64,000 bases of DNA. Origin: Saccharothrix saharensis. Lineage in GTDB: Bacteria > Actinomycetota > Actinomycetes > Mycobacteriales > Pseudonocardiaceae. The notes under the pieces are model-generated. The model was not told the DNA's origin. It searched no databases and worked only from the letters and a program-made list of their open reading frames with translations. Of the stretch, positions 42,839 to 52,425 are shown in pieces (positions within the stretch are counted from its first letter, which is position 1; every line of letters begins with the position of its first letter). The translations under genes were made by a program, and so were the position numbers. The stretch is taken from contig NZ_VFPP01000001.1 in assembly GCF_006716745.1 (NCBI RefSeq), positions 5,022,001 to 5,086,000 on the forward strand, read 5' to 3'.

Positions 42839-44392
42839 TCACTCCCTGGATATGGCCGCTTCCTCCAGGTCGAGCTCGCGCAGCACCCGGACCAACACCT
42901 CGTCGTCGATCCGGCCCTCGTCGCGCGCCTCGATGAACACCTGGCGCTCGGCCTCCAGCATCGTGCGGCGCAACCGCCGGTACGACGCCGCCGGGCTCTC
43001 CTCCTCCTGCCGGCCCAGGCGCTCCCACGCCGCGTTGCCCCGGTGCTCGGCCATCACCCGCAGCCGGTCCACGACGTGCTCCGGCGTGTCGCGGTCGTCC
43101 CCGACCAGCTCGTCCAGCTTGCGCACGGCGGCCTGCGCGGCGGCGTGCTGCACCTGCGCCTCGGCCAGCGCGTCGGTCCGCTCCTCGTCACCGCGGAACC
43201 CGAGCTTGCGGATCACGAACGGCAGCGACAGCCCCTGGATGAGCAGCGTGCCCACGGTGACCACGAACGCGCAGAACACGATCACCTCGCGCCCGGGCAG
43301 GTCCAGCGGCAACGCGCTGGCCGCGGCCAGCGACACCACGCCCCGCATCCCGGCCCACGACAGCACGGTCACGCCACGCCACCCCGGCGCGCCCTCGCGC
43401 TCCCGGATCCGCTTCGACAGCAGCCGGGGGAGGTACGCGGCCGGGTACATCCACACGAACCGCACCACGATCGTCGCCGCCAGCACGGTCGCCGCCGCCC
43501 ACAGCAGCCCGGCGGTGATGTCCACGTCCCGCACCACGCTGTTGAGCTGCAAGCCGATCAACGCGAACACGAACGACTCCAGCAACGTGTTTACCGACCG
43601 CCACACCGCGGTGTCCTGCAAGCGCGTGTAGTAGGAGCTGCGCGGCGCGTAGTGCCCGATGTAGAGCCCGGCGATGACGACCGCGAGCACGCCGGACGCG
43701 TGCAGCTCCTCGGCGAAGATGTACGCGCCGAACGGCACCAGCATGCCGAGCGCGCTCTCCAGCACGCCGTCGTCGAGCCGGTCCCGGATCCACCGCACGC
43801 CCCAACCGATCGCCAACCCGACCAGCACGCCGCCACCGGCGCTGATCACGAACGTGCGGGTGCCGTCCACCCAGGTCGCGGTGACGCCCGCGGCCGCCGC
43901 GACGGCCACCTTGTACGCCGTCAGCGCGGTCGCGTCGTTGATCAGGCTCTCGCCCGTGAGCAGCGTCATCGTCCGGCGGGGCAGGTTGAGCCGCCGCCCG
44001 ATCGCGACCGCGGCGACCGCGTCCGGCGGCGCCACCACCGCGCCCAGCACGAGCGCCGCGGGCAGCGACAGGGCGGGCAGCACGAGGTGCGCGACCAGCC
44101 CCACCGCGATCGTGGTCGCCAGCACCAGCCCCACCGCGAGCAGCCCGATCGGCCGGAGGTTGGCCCGGATGTTGTGGTACGAGCTGTCCAGCGCGGCCGA
44201 GTACAGCAGCGGCGGCAGCACCAGGACCAGGATCAGCTCCGGTTCCAGCGCGAACTCGGGCAGGCCCGGGATGAACGACACCGCGAGCCCGACGCCCACC
44301 AGCACCAGCGGGGCCGACCAGTTGAGGCGCTTCGCCGCGGCCGTGACGAGCAGCGCGCCGACGAGCAACAGGAGCAGTTCCGGTCCGTGCAT
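42839..44392 (-). CDS. Monovalent cation/H+ antiporter, CPA1 (NhaP-type)
   Basis: A 517-aa antiporter, about 12 membrane helices (residues 1-400) exporting Na+ or K+ for H+. Family marks: LVLPPLLYSAALDSSYHNIRANLRPIG (about residues 57-83), APPDAVAAVAIGRRLNLPRRTMTLLTGESLINDATALTAYKVA (about 121-163; the ND transport motif), and WAGMRGVVSLAAASALPL (about 340-357). A 120-residue charged cytosolic C-tail with heptad-like helices (AEAQVQHAAAQAAVRKLDELVGDD) may regulate. Divergent from the UBP zinc-finger gene with a 16-bp gap. Confidence 0.92.
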   Translation of the reverse strand: MHGPELLLLLVGALLVTAAAKRLNWSAPLVLVGVGLAVSFIPGLPEFALEPELILVLVLPPLLYSAALDSSYHNIRANLRPIGLLAVGLVLATTIAVGLVAHLVLPALSLPAALVLGAVVAPPDAVAAVAIGRRLNLPRRTMTLLTGESLINDATALTAYKVAVAAAAGVTATWVDGTRTFVISAGGGVLVGLAIGWGVRWIRDRLDDGVLESALGMLVPFGAYIFAEELHASGVLAVVIAGLYIGHYAPRSSYYTRLQDTAVWRSVNTLLESFVFALIGLQLNSVVRDVDITAGLLWAAATVLAATIVVRFVWMYPAAYLPRLLSKRIREREGAPGWRGVTVLSWAGMRGVVSLAAASALPLDLPGREVIVFCAFVVTVGTLLIQGLSLPFVIRKLGFRGDEERTDALAEAQVQHAAAQAAVRKLDELVGDDRDTPEHVVDRLRVMAEHRGNAAWERLGRQEEESPAASYRRLRRTMLEAERQVFIEARDEGRIDDEVLVRVLRELDLEEAAISRE

Positions 44393-44408
44393 GGCGCAAT
44401 CTTGCGTG

Positions 44409-44681
44409 ATGATGGCCGGTATGACCTGTCCTCACGTCTCAGAGCTCCCGGACTCCGTCGCCCCGGACAACCCCGAGGGCTGCGCCGACTGCCTCGCCAA
44501 CGACGAGCACAACTGGGCCCACCTGCGCATCTGCCTGTCGTGCGGTCACGTCGCCTGCTGCGACTCCAGCCCGCGCCGGCACGCGACCGCGCACTTCCAC
44601 GCCTCGGAACACCCCGTGATGCGGTCGTTCGAGCCGGGCGAGGACTGGCGCTGGTGCTACCTGGACGCCCGGATCGTGTGA
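44409..44681 (+). CDS. UBP-type zinc-finger domain protein
   Basis: A 90-aa, single-domain protein resembling the ZnF-UBP fold that in eukaryotes binds ubiquitin's C-terminus: CPHVSELPDSVAPDNPEGCADCLAN (Cys/His), WAHLRICLSCGHVACCDSSPRRHATAHFHASEHPVMRSF and EDWRWCYLDARIV. Cys/His ligands are complete. Bacteria lack ubiquitin, though actinobacteria carry Pup; the role is unknown. The start at ATG 44409 is supported by CAATCT six bases upstream (leaderless); ATGs at 44412 and 44421 are also possible. Confidence 0.87.
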   Translation: MMAGMTCPHVSELPDSVAPDNPEGCADCLANDEHNWAHLRICLSCGHVACCDSSPRRHATAHFHASEHPVMRSFEPGEDWRWCYLDARIV

Positions 44682-44801
44682 TCCCGGCGGGACCCGGCCG
44701 GGCTGTCTTTACAGTCCCTTTAGCCGGTCGGTCTATGGCTGTGACCCGCGACACAAGTAGCTTCGTGAGCGCTTCACCAGGCGCGACACGAAGGGGTGCG
44801 C

Positions 44802-46799
44802 GTGACGACCAAGCCGCAGGTCGAAGTCGATGAACTGCTCGCCGAGTACGACGAGGAGCGCCCGTCGCGCGCCTTGTCCCGGCGGTGGGAGCTGGGCGTG
44901 TGGGTGGCGGGCCTCGCCATCGCGCTGCTCGTGCTCAAGCAGGTGTTCTGGCCGTTCAGCAAGGGCGGCCAGTACTACCTGGTGATCTTCCTGGCGGTCA
45001 CGCTGCCGCTGGTCTTCCTCTGCTACCGGCCGCGCGGCAGGCGTGGTGACGCCGACGACCCCGGTGTCGTCGACTGGGTCGCGGCGGTCCTGGCACTCCT
45101 GGTCGGCGCGTACCCGCTGTTCGGCGGGTTCGACGCGTTCCTCGACCGCCAGGGGCAGCTCACCACCCTCGACGTCGTCGCCGGGACCGTGCTGCTGGTG
45201 CTGATCCTGGAGGCGTGCCGGCGGACCACCGGCTGGGTGCTGCCGATCGTCTGCGTCGGGTTCATCGCGTACGCCTACTACGGCGGGTTCCTGCCGCCGT
45301 CCTGGGACATCTCGCACGCCGGCGTCGACTTCTCCCAGATCGTCAACGGCTGCTACAACGACGCGACCGGGTTCTACGGGACGCCGCTGGACGTCGCCGC
45401 CACCTACATCGTGCTGTTCACGATCTACGGCGCGGTGCTCAACGCGTCCGGCGCGGGCACGTTCTTCGTGGACATCAGCTTCGCCGCGTTCCGCAAGTCC
45501 CGCACCGCGCCCGGCCGCACCGCGGCCACCGCCGGGTTCCTGCTCGGCACCGTGTCCGGCTCCGGCACCGCGACCACCGTGTCGCTGGGCGCGGTGACGT
45601 GGCCGATGCTGAAGAAGGCGGGCTACCCCAAGGAGAACGCGGGCGGGCTGCTCGCCGCGTCCGGCATCGGCGCGATCCTGTCGCCGCCGACCCTGGGCGC
45701 GGCGGCGTTCATCATCGCCGAGTACCTCGAGACGTCCTACCTCCAGGTGCTGATCTGGGCGATCCTGCCGACCCTGCTGTACTACCTGGGCATCGCGCTG
45801 GCCGTGGAGATCGACGCGCGCAAGTTCGGCGCGAAGCCGGTGGACATCGACTCGCCGAGCCCGTGGGTGCTGCTCAAGCGCGGCGGCTACCACTTCCTGT
45901 CGCTCGCGGTGATCGTGGTGTTCCTGGCGATGGACATCCCGGTGTTCTCCGCCGTGGTCTACGCGACCGGCGTCGCGGCGGTGTTCGCGCTGATCGCCCG
46001 GCGCGGCGACGTGCGCGGGTGGCTGCGGGCCATGGTCGACTCGCTCTCGCAGGGCGTGCGGTCGGCGCTGCCGGTCATCGCGGTGTGCGCGGCGGCGGGC
46101 GTGATCACGTCCACCATCACCAAGACCGGGCTCGGCCTGGTGCTGGCGTCGACGCTGGTGGACGTCGCGGGCGCGATCTCGTCCAACCCGGCGGTGGTCC
46201 TGTTCGCCACGGTCGTGCTCGCGGCGTTCGCGGTCAGCCTGCTCGGCCTGGCCGTGCCCGTGACGGCGTCGTTCATCATCTCGTGGGTCGTCATCGGACC
46301 CGCGCTGATCGAGCTGGGCGTGGCGCGCGAGGAAGCGGCCATGTTCATCTTCTACTACGCGGTGCTGTCGGAGGTGACGCCCCCGACGGCGCTCGCCGCC
46401 GTGGCCGCCGCCGCGATCACCGGCGGCGACGTGATGAAGACGATGTGGCGGACGTGGAAGTACACGCTGCCCGCGTTCCTCGTGCCGCTGGCGTTCGTGC
46501 TGACGGACAACGGCTCCGGGCTGCTGCTGCGCACGTCGTTCCTCGACGGGGTGTGGGCGTTCGCCGCGTCCGCGCTGGGCGTGGCGGCGCTGGCCGTGCT
46601 CACCGGCGGCTGGCTGTTCGGACCGGCCCGGTGGCCGGAGCGCGTGCTGTGCGCGCCCGCCGCCGTGGCCCTGCTCTACCTGCAACCCGTCACCATCGCC
46701 GTCGGCTCGGCGTTCCTGCTGGCCGCGGTGGCGGTGCACGTCGTCCTACGCCGGAAGACCCCCTCGGGAAAGGAACAGCATGCGCAGCTGGACGCTTAA
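44802..46799 (+). CDS. TRAP transporter permease, fused small/large subunit (TAXI type)
   Basis: A 665-aa membrane protein combining DctQ-like (about residues 25-170, four helices) and DctM-like (about 180-640) parts, as in TRAP transporters with TAXI receptors. Conserved segments: FYGTPLDVAATYIVLFTIYGAVLNASGAGTFFVDISFAAF (about 190-230), GTVSGSGTATTVSLGAVTWPMLKKAGYPKENAGGLLAASGIGAILSPPTLGAAAFIIAEY (about 249-307). It drives uptake of organic acids by ion gradient, without ATP. GTG 44802 has GAAGGGG 6 bp upstream, better than GTG 44796. It overlaps the receptor gene by 20 bp. Confidence 0.9.
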   Translation: MTTKPQVEVDELLAEYDEERPSRALSRRWELGVWVAGLAIALLVLKQVFWPFSKGGQYYLVIFLAVTLPLVFLCYRPRGRRGDADDPGVVDWVAAVLALLVGAYPLFGGFDAFLDRQGQLTTLDVVAGTVLLVLILEACRRTTGWVLPIVCVGFIAYAYYGGFLPPSWDISHAGVDFSQIVNGCYNDATGFYGTPLDVAATYIVLFTIYGAVLNASGAGTFFVDISFAAFRKSRTAPGRTAATAGFLLGTVSGSGTATTVSLGAVTWPMLKKAGYPKENAGGLLAASGIGAILSPPTLGAAAFIIAEYLETSYLQVLIWAILPTLLYYLGIALAVEIDARKFGAKPVDIDSPSPWVLLKRGGYHFLSLAVIVVFLAMDIPVFSAVVYATGVAAVFALIARRGDVRGWLRAMVDSLSQGVRSALPVIAVCAAAGVITSTITKTGLGLVLASTLVDVAGAISSNPAVVLFATVVLAAFAVSLLGLAVPVTASFIISWVVIGPALIELGVAREEAAMFIFYYAVLSEVTPPTALAAVAAAAITGGDVMKTMWRTWKYTLPAFLVPLAFVLTDNGSGLLLRTSFLDGVWAFAASALGVAALAVLTGGWLFGPARWPERVLCAPAAVALLYLQPVTIAVGSAFLLAAVAVHVVLRRKTPSGKEQHAQLDA

Positions 46800-47775
46800 G
46801 GTCGCCGTGGGCGTGCTCTCGGTCGGCCTCGTCGCCGCCGGGTGCGGCGGGAAGCGGACCCCGGACGCGTCGTCCGACGGCAACGCGGGCGGAGCCGCCT
46901 GCGAGGCCGCGGACGGCCGGATCACCATCGCGACCGGCAACTCCGGCGGCGTGTACTACGTCATGGGCGGCGGGCTGGCGAAGCTGATCAGCGACAACAC
47001 CAAGCTCAAGGCCACCGCCGCCGAGACCGGCGCGTCCGTGCAGAACATCCAGCAGCTCGTCGCGGGCGACTACGACGTGGCGTTCTCGCTGGCCGACACG
47101 GCGGCCGACGCGGTCGCGGGCAAGGGCGCGTTCGACGGCAAGCCGCAGCAGGTCAAGGCGCTGACCAGGCTGTACCCGAACTACACGCAGGTGCTGGTCC
47201 GGGCCGACTCCGGGATCGAGTCGGTCGCGGACATGCGCGGCAAGCGGATCTCCACCGGATCGCCCAAGTCGGGCACCGAGGTGATCGCGAACCGCCTGCT
47301 CACCGCGGCCGGGCTGAACCCCGAGACCGACGTGCAGGCGCAGCGGCTCGACCTGGCCAAGACCGCGGACGGGATGAAGGACGGCAGCATCGACGGCCTC
47401 GTCTGGTCCGGCGGCCTGCCCACCGCGCAGATCACCGACATCACCACCTCGTTGAAGGACCAGGTCAAGTTCATCGACATCACGCCGCAGCTGGACGCGT
47501 TGAAGGAGGTCAACGAGGTCTACGACCGGGGCGTCATCCCGGCCGCGACCTACGGGCAGCCGGCCGACGTGCCGACCGTGGCGGTGCCGAACGTGCTGCT
47601 CGTGCGCGCGGACTTCCCGGACGGCGACGCGTGCGCCGTGACCAAGCTCATCTTCGAGAAGAAGTCCGACCTGGAGGCCGTGCACCCGGCGGCCAAGGAC
47701 ATCGTCGAGGAGAAGGCCGGCATGACCGACCCGGTGCCGCTGCACCCCGGCTCGCTGGACGCACTGGGCGGCTGA
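46780..47775 (+). CDS. TAXI-family TRAP transporter solute receptor (lipoprotein)
   Basis: A 331-aa receptor: signal with lipobox AAGC (Cys about residue 22), then the TAXI fold beginning [23 protein letters not shown] (about residues 48-70), [25 protein letters not shown] (about 83-107) and [43 protein letters not shown] (about 130-172). The ligand of this family includes glutamate or other acids in a few studied cases; here unknown. The protein is anchored outside the membrane and feeds the TRAP permease whose gene it overlaps. Confidence 0.9.
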   Translation: MRSWTLKVAVGVLSVGLVAAGCGGKRTPDASSDGNAGGAACEAADGRITIATGNSGGVYYVMGGGLAKLISDNTKLKATAAETGASVQNIQQLVAGDYDVAFSLADTAADAVAGKGAFDGKPQQVKALTRLYPNYTQVLVRADSGIESVADMRGKRISTGSPKSGTEVIANRLLTAAGLNPETDVQAQRLDLAKTADGMKDGSIDGLVWSGGLPTAQITDITTSLKDQVKFIDITPQLDALKEVNEVYDRGVIPAATYGQPADVPTVAVPNVLLVRADFPDGDACAVTKLIFEKKSDLEAVHPAAKDIVEEKAGMTDPVPLHPGSLDALGG

Positions 47776-47803
47776 CCGGCCGGGTCATCTAGGCTTCCGC
47801 ACC

Positions 47804-49060
47804 GTGCGTGTCCTGGTCATCGGGTCTGGCGCCCGTGAACATGCCCTAGTCCTCGCCTTGTCGCGGGACCCTTCGGTGATCGCGTTGGCCTGCGCGCCGG
47901 GCAACGCCGGCATCGCCGGGGTGGCGGAGACCTACGGGGTCGACGTCACCGACGGCGGCGCCGTCGCGGCGCTGGCCGAGGAGTGGAACGCCGACCTGGT
48001 CGTAGTCGGGCCGGAGCAGCCCCTGGTGGCGGGTGCGGCGGACGCCGTGCGCGCGATCGGGATCCCCTGCTTCGGCCCGTCGGCCGCGGCGGCCCGCATC
48101 GAGGGCTCCAAGGCGTTCGCGAAGGACGTCATGGCCGCCGCGGGCGTGCCGACCGCCGTGTCGGAGGTCGTGGACAACCCGGCCCGGCTCGACTCGGCGC
48201 TGACCCGGTTCGGCCCGACCTGGGTCGTGAAGGACGACGGCCTGGCCGCCGGCAAGGGCGTGGTCGTCACCGCCGACCGCGCCGTGGCCCGCGCGCACGC
48301 CATGACGCTGCTCGACCACGGCCACCCGGTGCTGCTGGAGTCGTTCCTGGACGGTCCCGAGGTGTCGCTGTTCTGCCTGGTGGACGGCGCCACCGTGGTG
48401 CCGCTGCTGCCCGCGCAGGACTTCAAGCGCGTCGGCGACGGCGACTCCGGTCCCAACACCGGCGGCATGGGCGCCTACTCGCCGCTGCCCTGGGCACCCG
48501 CCGACCTCGTGGACAAGATCGTCGCCACCTGCGTCCAGCCGGTCGTGGACGAGCTGGCGCGCCGCGACACCCCGTTCACCGGCCTGCTGTACGCGGGCCT
48601 GGCCCTGACCTCCACCGGCCCGCAGGTCATCGAGTTCAACTGCCGGTTCGGCGACCCGGAGACCCAGGCCGTGCTGGCCCTGCTCCGCACCCCGCCCGCG
48701 GCCCTGTTCCACGCCGCCGCCACCGGCGTCCTGGCCACCGTGCCGCCGCTGGAGTGGGCCGAGGGCTACGCGGTGACCGTCGTGGTCGCCGCCGAGGGCT
48801 ACCCGGGGCGCCCGCGCACGGGTGACGTGATCGGCGGCGCCGAAGCCGAGGGCGTCCTGCACGCGGGCACCCGCCGCCGCGAGGACGGCGCAGTCGTCTC
48901 CACCGGCGGCCGCGTGCTGTCCGTCGTCGGCACGGGCCCCACCCTGTCCGACGCCCGCGCCGACGCCTACCGCCGCGTGTCGGGCGTCCACCTGACCGGC
49001 TCCCACCACCGCTCGGACATCGCCCTGCGCGCCGCGCACGACGAGATCACCGTCCCCTGA
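47804..49060 (+). CDS. purD: Phosphoribosylamine-glycine ligase (GARS)
   Basis: Second step of purine synthesis. The 418-aa ATP-grasp enzyme shows [13 protein letters not shown] (residues 7-19), [44 protein letters not shown] (about 67-110), [14 protein letters not shown] (about 144-157), [12 protein letters not shown] (about 184-195), [25 protein letters not shown] (about 206-230) and [14 protein letters not shown] (about 273-286). TAGGCT lies eight bases before the GTG, so transcription is nearly leaderless. A hairpin at 49082 terminates it. Confidence 0.96.
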   Translation: MRVLVIGSGAREHALVLALSRDPSVIALACAPGNAGIAGVAETYGVDVTDGGAVAALAEEWNADLVVVGPEQPLVAGAADAVRAIGIPCFGPSAAAARIEGSKAFAKDVMAAAGVPTAVSEVVDNPARLDSALTRFGPTWVVKDDGLAAGKGVVVTADRAVARAHAMTLLDHGHPVLLESFLDGPEVSLFCLVDGATVVPLLPAQDFKRVGDGDSGPNTGGMGAYSPLPWAPADLVDKIVATCVQPVVDELARRDTPFTGLLYAGLALTSTGPQVIEFNCRFGDPETQAVLALLRTPPAALFHAAATGVLATVPPLEWAEGYAVTVVVAAEGYPGRPRTGDVIGGAEAEGVLHAGTRRREDGAVVSTGGRVLSVVGTGPTLSDARADAYRRVSGVHLTGSHHRSDIALRAAHDEITVP

Positions 49061-49081
49061 GCCCGACCCGCCCGACCACGA

Positions 49082-49125
49082 GAACCTCCGACCACCGCCC
49101 CGGCGGAACCGGGTCGGAGGTTTCT
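49082..49125 (+). terminator. Terminator after purD
   Basis: AACCTCCGACC (49083-49093) with GGTCGGAGGTT (49112-49122), 18-base loop, followed by T/C-rich TCTTC. 22 bp after the stop. Confidence 0.7.
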
Positions 49126-49212
49126 TCGTCCAACCTCAGACCCGGCTCACGCGGTCGTTGGTAGCCTCGAACCGGGTTCAAACCGTTACCGACCGTACGG
49201 GGGTAGGACGTC

Positions 49213-49665
49213 GTGGAACCGGAGACCGGCCTACTAGGAGCCGTCGCCGCGGCAGGGGGAGCCGTCGGCAAGGCGGTCGGCGCGATGTTCGCGGCGGAGA
49301 AGCAACTGGGCGACGCACTGTCCGCGGGTCCGATGTCGGGCCAGAGGTTCGAGGTCAGTCGTGACACCGTGCTCCAGGCGGGCAAGATCATCGACGACCA
49401 GGCGGACCGGTTGAGCAAGGCCTGGGAGCGGGCCACCAAGGACCTCAGGGTCGAACTCGGGGAAGGCGCCGACCCGGTGAACGCCGGTGTCGCCGAGGCG
49501 TGGAACAGCCGGCTGACGGAAGCCGACGATTCGTACGCGGAACGCGTTCGGCAGTACATCGAGAGCCTTGACAGCCTGGTCAAGCAGTTGCGCTCGGTGG
49601 CCGAGCAGTACGGGTTCACCGAAGAAGAGGTCACCACGGCGTTCGGGGCGAAGAGTGTCCACTAG
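49213..49665 (+). CDS. ESX-locus helical protein (WXG-like)
   Basis: A 150-aa protein: Gly/Ala-rich start (LLGAVAAAGGAVGKAVGAMFAAEK) and two long helices separated by a turn: VSRDTVLQAGKIIDDQADRLSKAWERATKDL and AEAWNSRLTEADDSYAERVRQYIESLDSLVKQLRSVAEQYG. The shape fits the WXG100/ESAT-6-type hairpin with W-N-S at the turn instead of W-x-G. GTG 49213 begins after a -10/-35-poor region. It overlaps the lipoprotein gene by 11 bp and starts the five-gene ESX accessory locus. Confidence 0.65.
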   Translation: MEPETGLLGAVAAAGGAVGKAVGAMFAAEKQLGDALSAGPMSGQRFEVSRDTVLQAGKIIDDQADRLSKAWERATKDLRVELGEGADPVNAGVAEAWNSRLTEADDSYAERVRQYIESLDSLVKQLRSVAEQYGFTEEEVTTAFGAKSVH

Positions 49666-50251
49666 CGTTCTTCGCGTCGTGATGGTCGCGGTCACCCTGG
49701 GACTGGTGGCCGTCGGCTGCACGAATCGCGAGCCCGGTGACGCCACCCCGGCCGGGGAAACGCCGATGACGTCCAGCGCGACGTCCGCGGCCCCGGAGAA
49801 GTCGCGACCGCGCGAGGTGAAGCTCGACGGGATCGACCCCTGCAAGGTTCTCACCGCCGAGCAGATGAAAGAGCTCGCGGTGGTCGAAGCCGAGCGGAAC
49901 GACGGTGACATCGTGAAGGCCGGCGATGAGCCGGTTTGCGCGTACGACAACAACGACTCGCCTCGCGTCACCTATGAGGTCGGCCTGGTGACGAGCAAGG
50001 GCATCGAGTACTGGCGCGGCACCGGAAACGTCGCGGTGGAGCGGATCGAGGTGGGCGGCTACCCCGCCGTGCAACTCACCTTCAAGGGCACGTCGACCGT
50101 GGATTGCGGTGTCTCCGTCGACGTTGCCGAGGGCCAGCAGCTGTACGTGGACTTCTCGTCCATCGGGCAGACGCCGTCCCAGGAGCAGATGTGCGACAAC
50201 GCGAAGAAGGCGGCCGAGCTGGCGCTCGTCACCTTGCCGACATTGGCGTGA
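49655..50251 (+). CDS. DUF3558-family lipoprotein
   Basis: A 198-aa lipoprotein: signal ending VAVGC (Cys about residue 22), a Thr/Ser/Pro-rich linker, then the DUF3558 domain with two disulphide-forming cysteine pairs (GIDPCKVLTAEQM, EPVCAYDNN, VDCGVSVDVAE, EQMCDNAKKAAELAL). Such lipoproteins are abundant in Pseudonocardiales and often accompany ESX/WXG genes. Function unknown; the extracellular side is certain. Its GTG start lies inside the preceding gene. Confidence 0.85.
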   Translation: MSTSVLRVVMVAVTLGLVAVGCTNREPGDATPAGETPMTSSATSAAPEKSRPREVKLDGIDPCKVLTAEQMKELAVVEAERNDGDIVKAGDEPVCAYDNNDSPRVTYEVGLVTSKGIEYWRGTGNVAVERIEVGGYPAVQLTFKGTSTVDCGVSVDVAEGQQLYVDFSSIGQTPSQEQMCDNAKKAAELALVTLPTLA

Positions 50252-50261
50252 GGGGGAAGTC

Positions 50262-51551
50262 ATGAGCGGGCATCGAGACATTCCGGATTTCCGGTTCCAG
50301 GGTTACGACAACCAGGCGTTGGCGACCCTCGTCCAGCAGTTCCAGGCGGGTGACGCGGCCCAGAAGTTCAGCGACGCGTCGCACGCGCTGCGCGAGCTGT
50401 CCGCCAGCCTGATCGAGGTGGACGAGACCCTGCGCACGGAGCTCAAGAAGCTCGGCATCGACTGGCAGGGTGCGGCGGGCGAGCAGGCCGGGCAGAAGAC
50501 CACGGTCATGGCCGACTACGCGTCCGAGGCGGATGAGGCGGCGCAGCGGAACTCCAAGGCCACGGCGGTGCAGGGGGCGACGTACAGCCAGACCCGCAAC
50601 GGCATGCCCGAGCCGCAGAAGTTGCGGGGTGACACGGAGACCAACATCGGGGATGAGTTCCTCGGGTTCTTCGGGCACGAGACGGATCACGCGAAAGAGG
50701 TCAAGGAGACCCAGGCGGCGCGTGAGCAGGCCATCCGCGGGCTCGACCAGTACACCGAGGCCAGCCGGGACGCGTTGAACCAGTACCAGGGCATGAACAA
50801 GCCCCCGCAGTTCGAGGTGACGACCGCGTCCAGCGTCAGCACGCCGGTCGCGGCCGTGGGGCAGCCCGGTGTGCCGGCGCCCTCCATCCCCGGCGGTGGC
50901 GTGCCCGGTGGTTTCCCCGGTGGTGTGCCGGGCGGTGTGCCCGGTGGCACGGTCGGTGTGCCGCCGCAGGTGCCCGGCATGCCCGGTGGCTCCACGGGGT
51001 TGCTGCCGCCCACGCCCGGTGGGTCGACGGTGTTGCCGCCGGCGGCGTTGGGCGGGGTGAAGCCCGGTGGGTCGAACTTCGGGTTGGGGCTCGGGCTCGG
51101 GCTGGCCGGCGGGCTCGGGTTGGGGCTCGCGGCCACGCAGGCGCGGGGTGGGCGGGTCGTGCGCAACCCGGCACCGGCGATGCCCGGCGGTGGCAAGGTG
51201 CCCGAGGGCCCGGCCGGTGGCAAGGGCACCGGTGGCGGTGGCGGTGGTCCGGCGGGCAAGGGCGGTGTGCCCGGGATGCCCGGCACGCTGACCGGCAAGC
51301 CCGGCATCTCCGCGACGATCGGTGCGATCGACCCCGACGAGCGCGTGCCCGGTCGTGGCGCGGCGGGCGCCGCGGCCGGCAAGGCGGGTGCCGGCGGTTC
51401 GATGTTGCAGCCGGCGGCCAGCGCCAAGGGCGGTCCGGGCGAGGAGGACGGCGAGCACGTGCGCAAGTACGGCGTCGACTCCGACGACGTGTTCGGTGAC
51501 GAGCGGATGGTCGTGCAGTCGGTCATCGGCGACGAGACCGAGAAGAAGTGA
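50262..51551 (+). CDS. PPE-like ESX substrate-type protein with Gly-rich collagen-like tail
   Basis: A 429-aa protein: N-terminal helical domain of about 185 residues with the WQG turn (GIDWQGAAGEQAGQKTT near residue 69) as in PPE/WXG proteins, then a 200-residue Pro/Gly/Ala low-complexity tract with P-G-G repeats and GLGLGLGLAGGLGLGLAATQARGG (possible membrane-contact segment), ending in a charged region GEEDGEHVRKYGVDSDDVFGDERMV. The latter charged end recurs in ESX-linked proteins of the order. RBS GGGGGAAG lies 5 bp before the ATG. EspG-type chaperones downstream presumably bind it. Confidence 0.75.
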   Translation: MSGHRDIPDFRFQGYDNQALATLVQQFQAGDAAQKFSDASHALRELSASLIEVDETLRTELKKLGIDWQGAAGEQAGQKTTVMADYASEADEAAQRNSKATAVQGATYSQTRNGMPEPQKLRGDTETNIGDEFLGFFGHETDHAKEVKETQAAREQAIRGLDQYTEASRDALNQYQGMNKPPQFEVTTASSVSTPVAAVGQPGVPAPSIPGGGVPGGFPGGVPGGVPGGTVGVPPQVPGMPGGSTGLLPPTPGGSTVLPPAALGGVKPGGSNFGLGLGLGLAGGLGLGLAATQARGGRVVRNPAPAMPGGGKVPEGPAGGKGTGGGGGGPAGKGGVPGMPGTLTGKPGISATIGAIDPDERVPGRGAAGAAAGKAGAGGSMLQPAASAKGGPGEEDGEHVRKYGVDSDDVFGDERMVVQSVIGDETEKK

Positions 51552-51552
51552 A

Positions 51553-52320
51553 GTGACCGGCACGGTTGTCCTGTCCACGCTCGAGTTCGACGTCGCCTGG
51601 GAGGGCGAGCGGCTGACCCGCCGCAACGTGGCGCTGGACGTGCCGAGCCCGGGCGTCACGCACACCGAGCGGGCCGTGTTCGTGGAGCAGGCGTGGGCGT
51701 CTCTCGCCGAGCGCGGGCTGGCCGCCAACCGGCGGCTGACGCCCGAGCTGGCCGACGCGTTCGCGCTGCTGGCCAACCCGCTGCTGTCGATCGACCTGTG
51801 GATCTGGGTCGACCGCCGCAAGATCAGAGGTCTGGCGGCGGCGGCCGGTGAGGAGGCCGTCCTCGCCGTGGTCGACGGCGACGAGGTGTGGCTGATCGAG
51901 TCACGGGCCAGTGCGCTGGCCGAGTCGGCCGTGTCGGTGGCCGGTGAGATGCCCGCCGGGCACGGCCGGTCGATCAGCCTGCCGAACGACGTGCTGCGCG
52001 CGGCGGGCAGCGAAGCCGGGTTGGACGCGGAGAAGCTGGTGCTGGCGTTGGAGCGGCACGGCCTGCCGCTGCACGAGGCGCAGGAACTGGCCGGCATGTG
52101 CGACGGGATGAGCACCCGCGGCCAGTTCGGCGTCGAACGCGCCCGCCACGGCGCGCCGCCGGTGCGCGCCAACCGCGTGGTCGCCTGGCACGACACGCCG
52201 TCCGGCCGGTACCTGCACCAGGTGCGGCCCAGCTCGGACGGTCGCAACTGGAGCACGATCACCCCGATCGACAACGCCCGGCTCGCCGGGTGCGTGTGGG
52301 AGCTGGTGCAGGAGGTCTGA
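51553..52320 (+). CDS. EspG-family ESX chaperone
   Basis: A 255-aa cytosolic protein of the EspG family, chaperones that bind PE-PPE-type substrates before ESX secretion. Landmarks: VVLSTLEFDVAWE start, TERAVFVEQAWASLAERGLAANRRLTPELADAFALLANPLLSIDLWIW (about residues 35-85), and PSGRYLHQVRPSSDGRNWSTITPIDNARLAGCVWELV ending. The full length matches mycobacterial EspG. GTG 51553 follows the PPE-like gene's stop without gap, so they are co-translated, which supports a chaperone-substrate relation. Confidence 0.87.
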   Translation: MTGTVVLSTLEFDVAWEGERLTRRNVALDVPSPGVTHTERAVFVEQAWASLAERGLAANRRLTPELADAFALLANPLLSIDLWIWVDRRKIRGLAAAAGEEAVLAVVDGDEVWLIESRASALAESAVSVAGEMPAGHGRSISLPNDVLRAAGSEAGLDAEKLVLALERHGLPLHEAQELAGMCDGMSTRGQFGVERARHGAPPVRANRVVAWHDTPSGRYLHQVRPSSDGRNWSTITPIDNARLAGCVWELVQEV

Positions 52321-52425
52321 GTTCCCGCGCGGCCGAGCGGAACCCGACCGTGCTCCACGGCGTCAGTTCCGGTGCGGGCCTGGGGGGCCGGAGCAATGCC
52401 CGCCGTCATTCGGGAGTGACGTCTG

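Noticed and set aside
44747-44789. CGCGACAC direct repeats at 44747 and 44782, upstream of the TRAP genes.
   Set aside because: Only two copies of 8 bp at this GC content; no further support for an operator.
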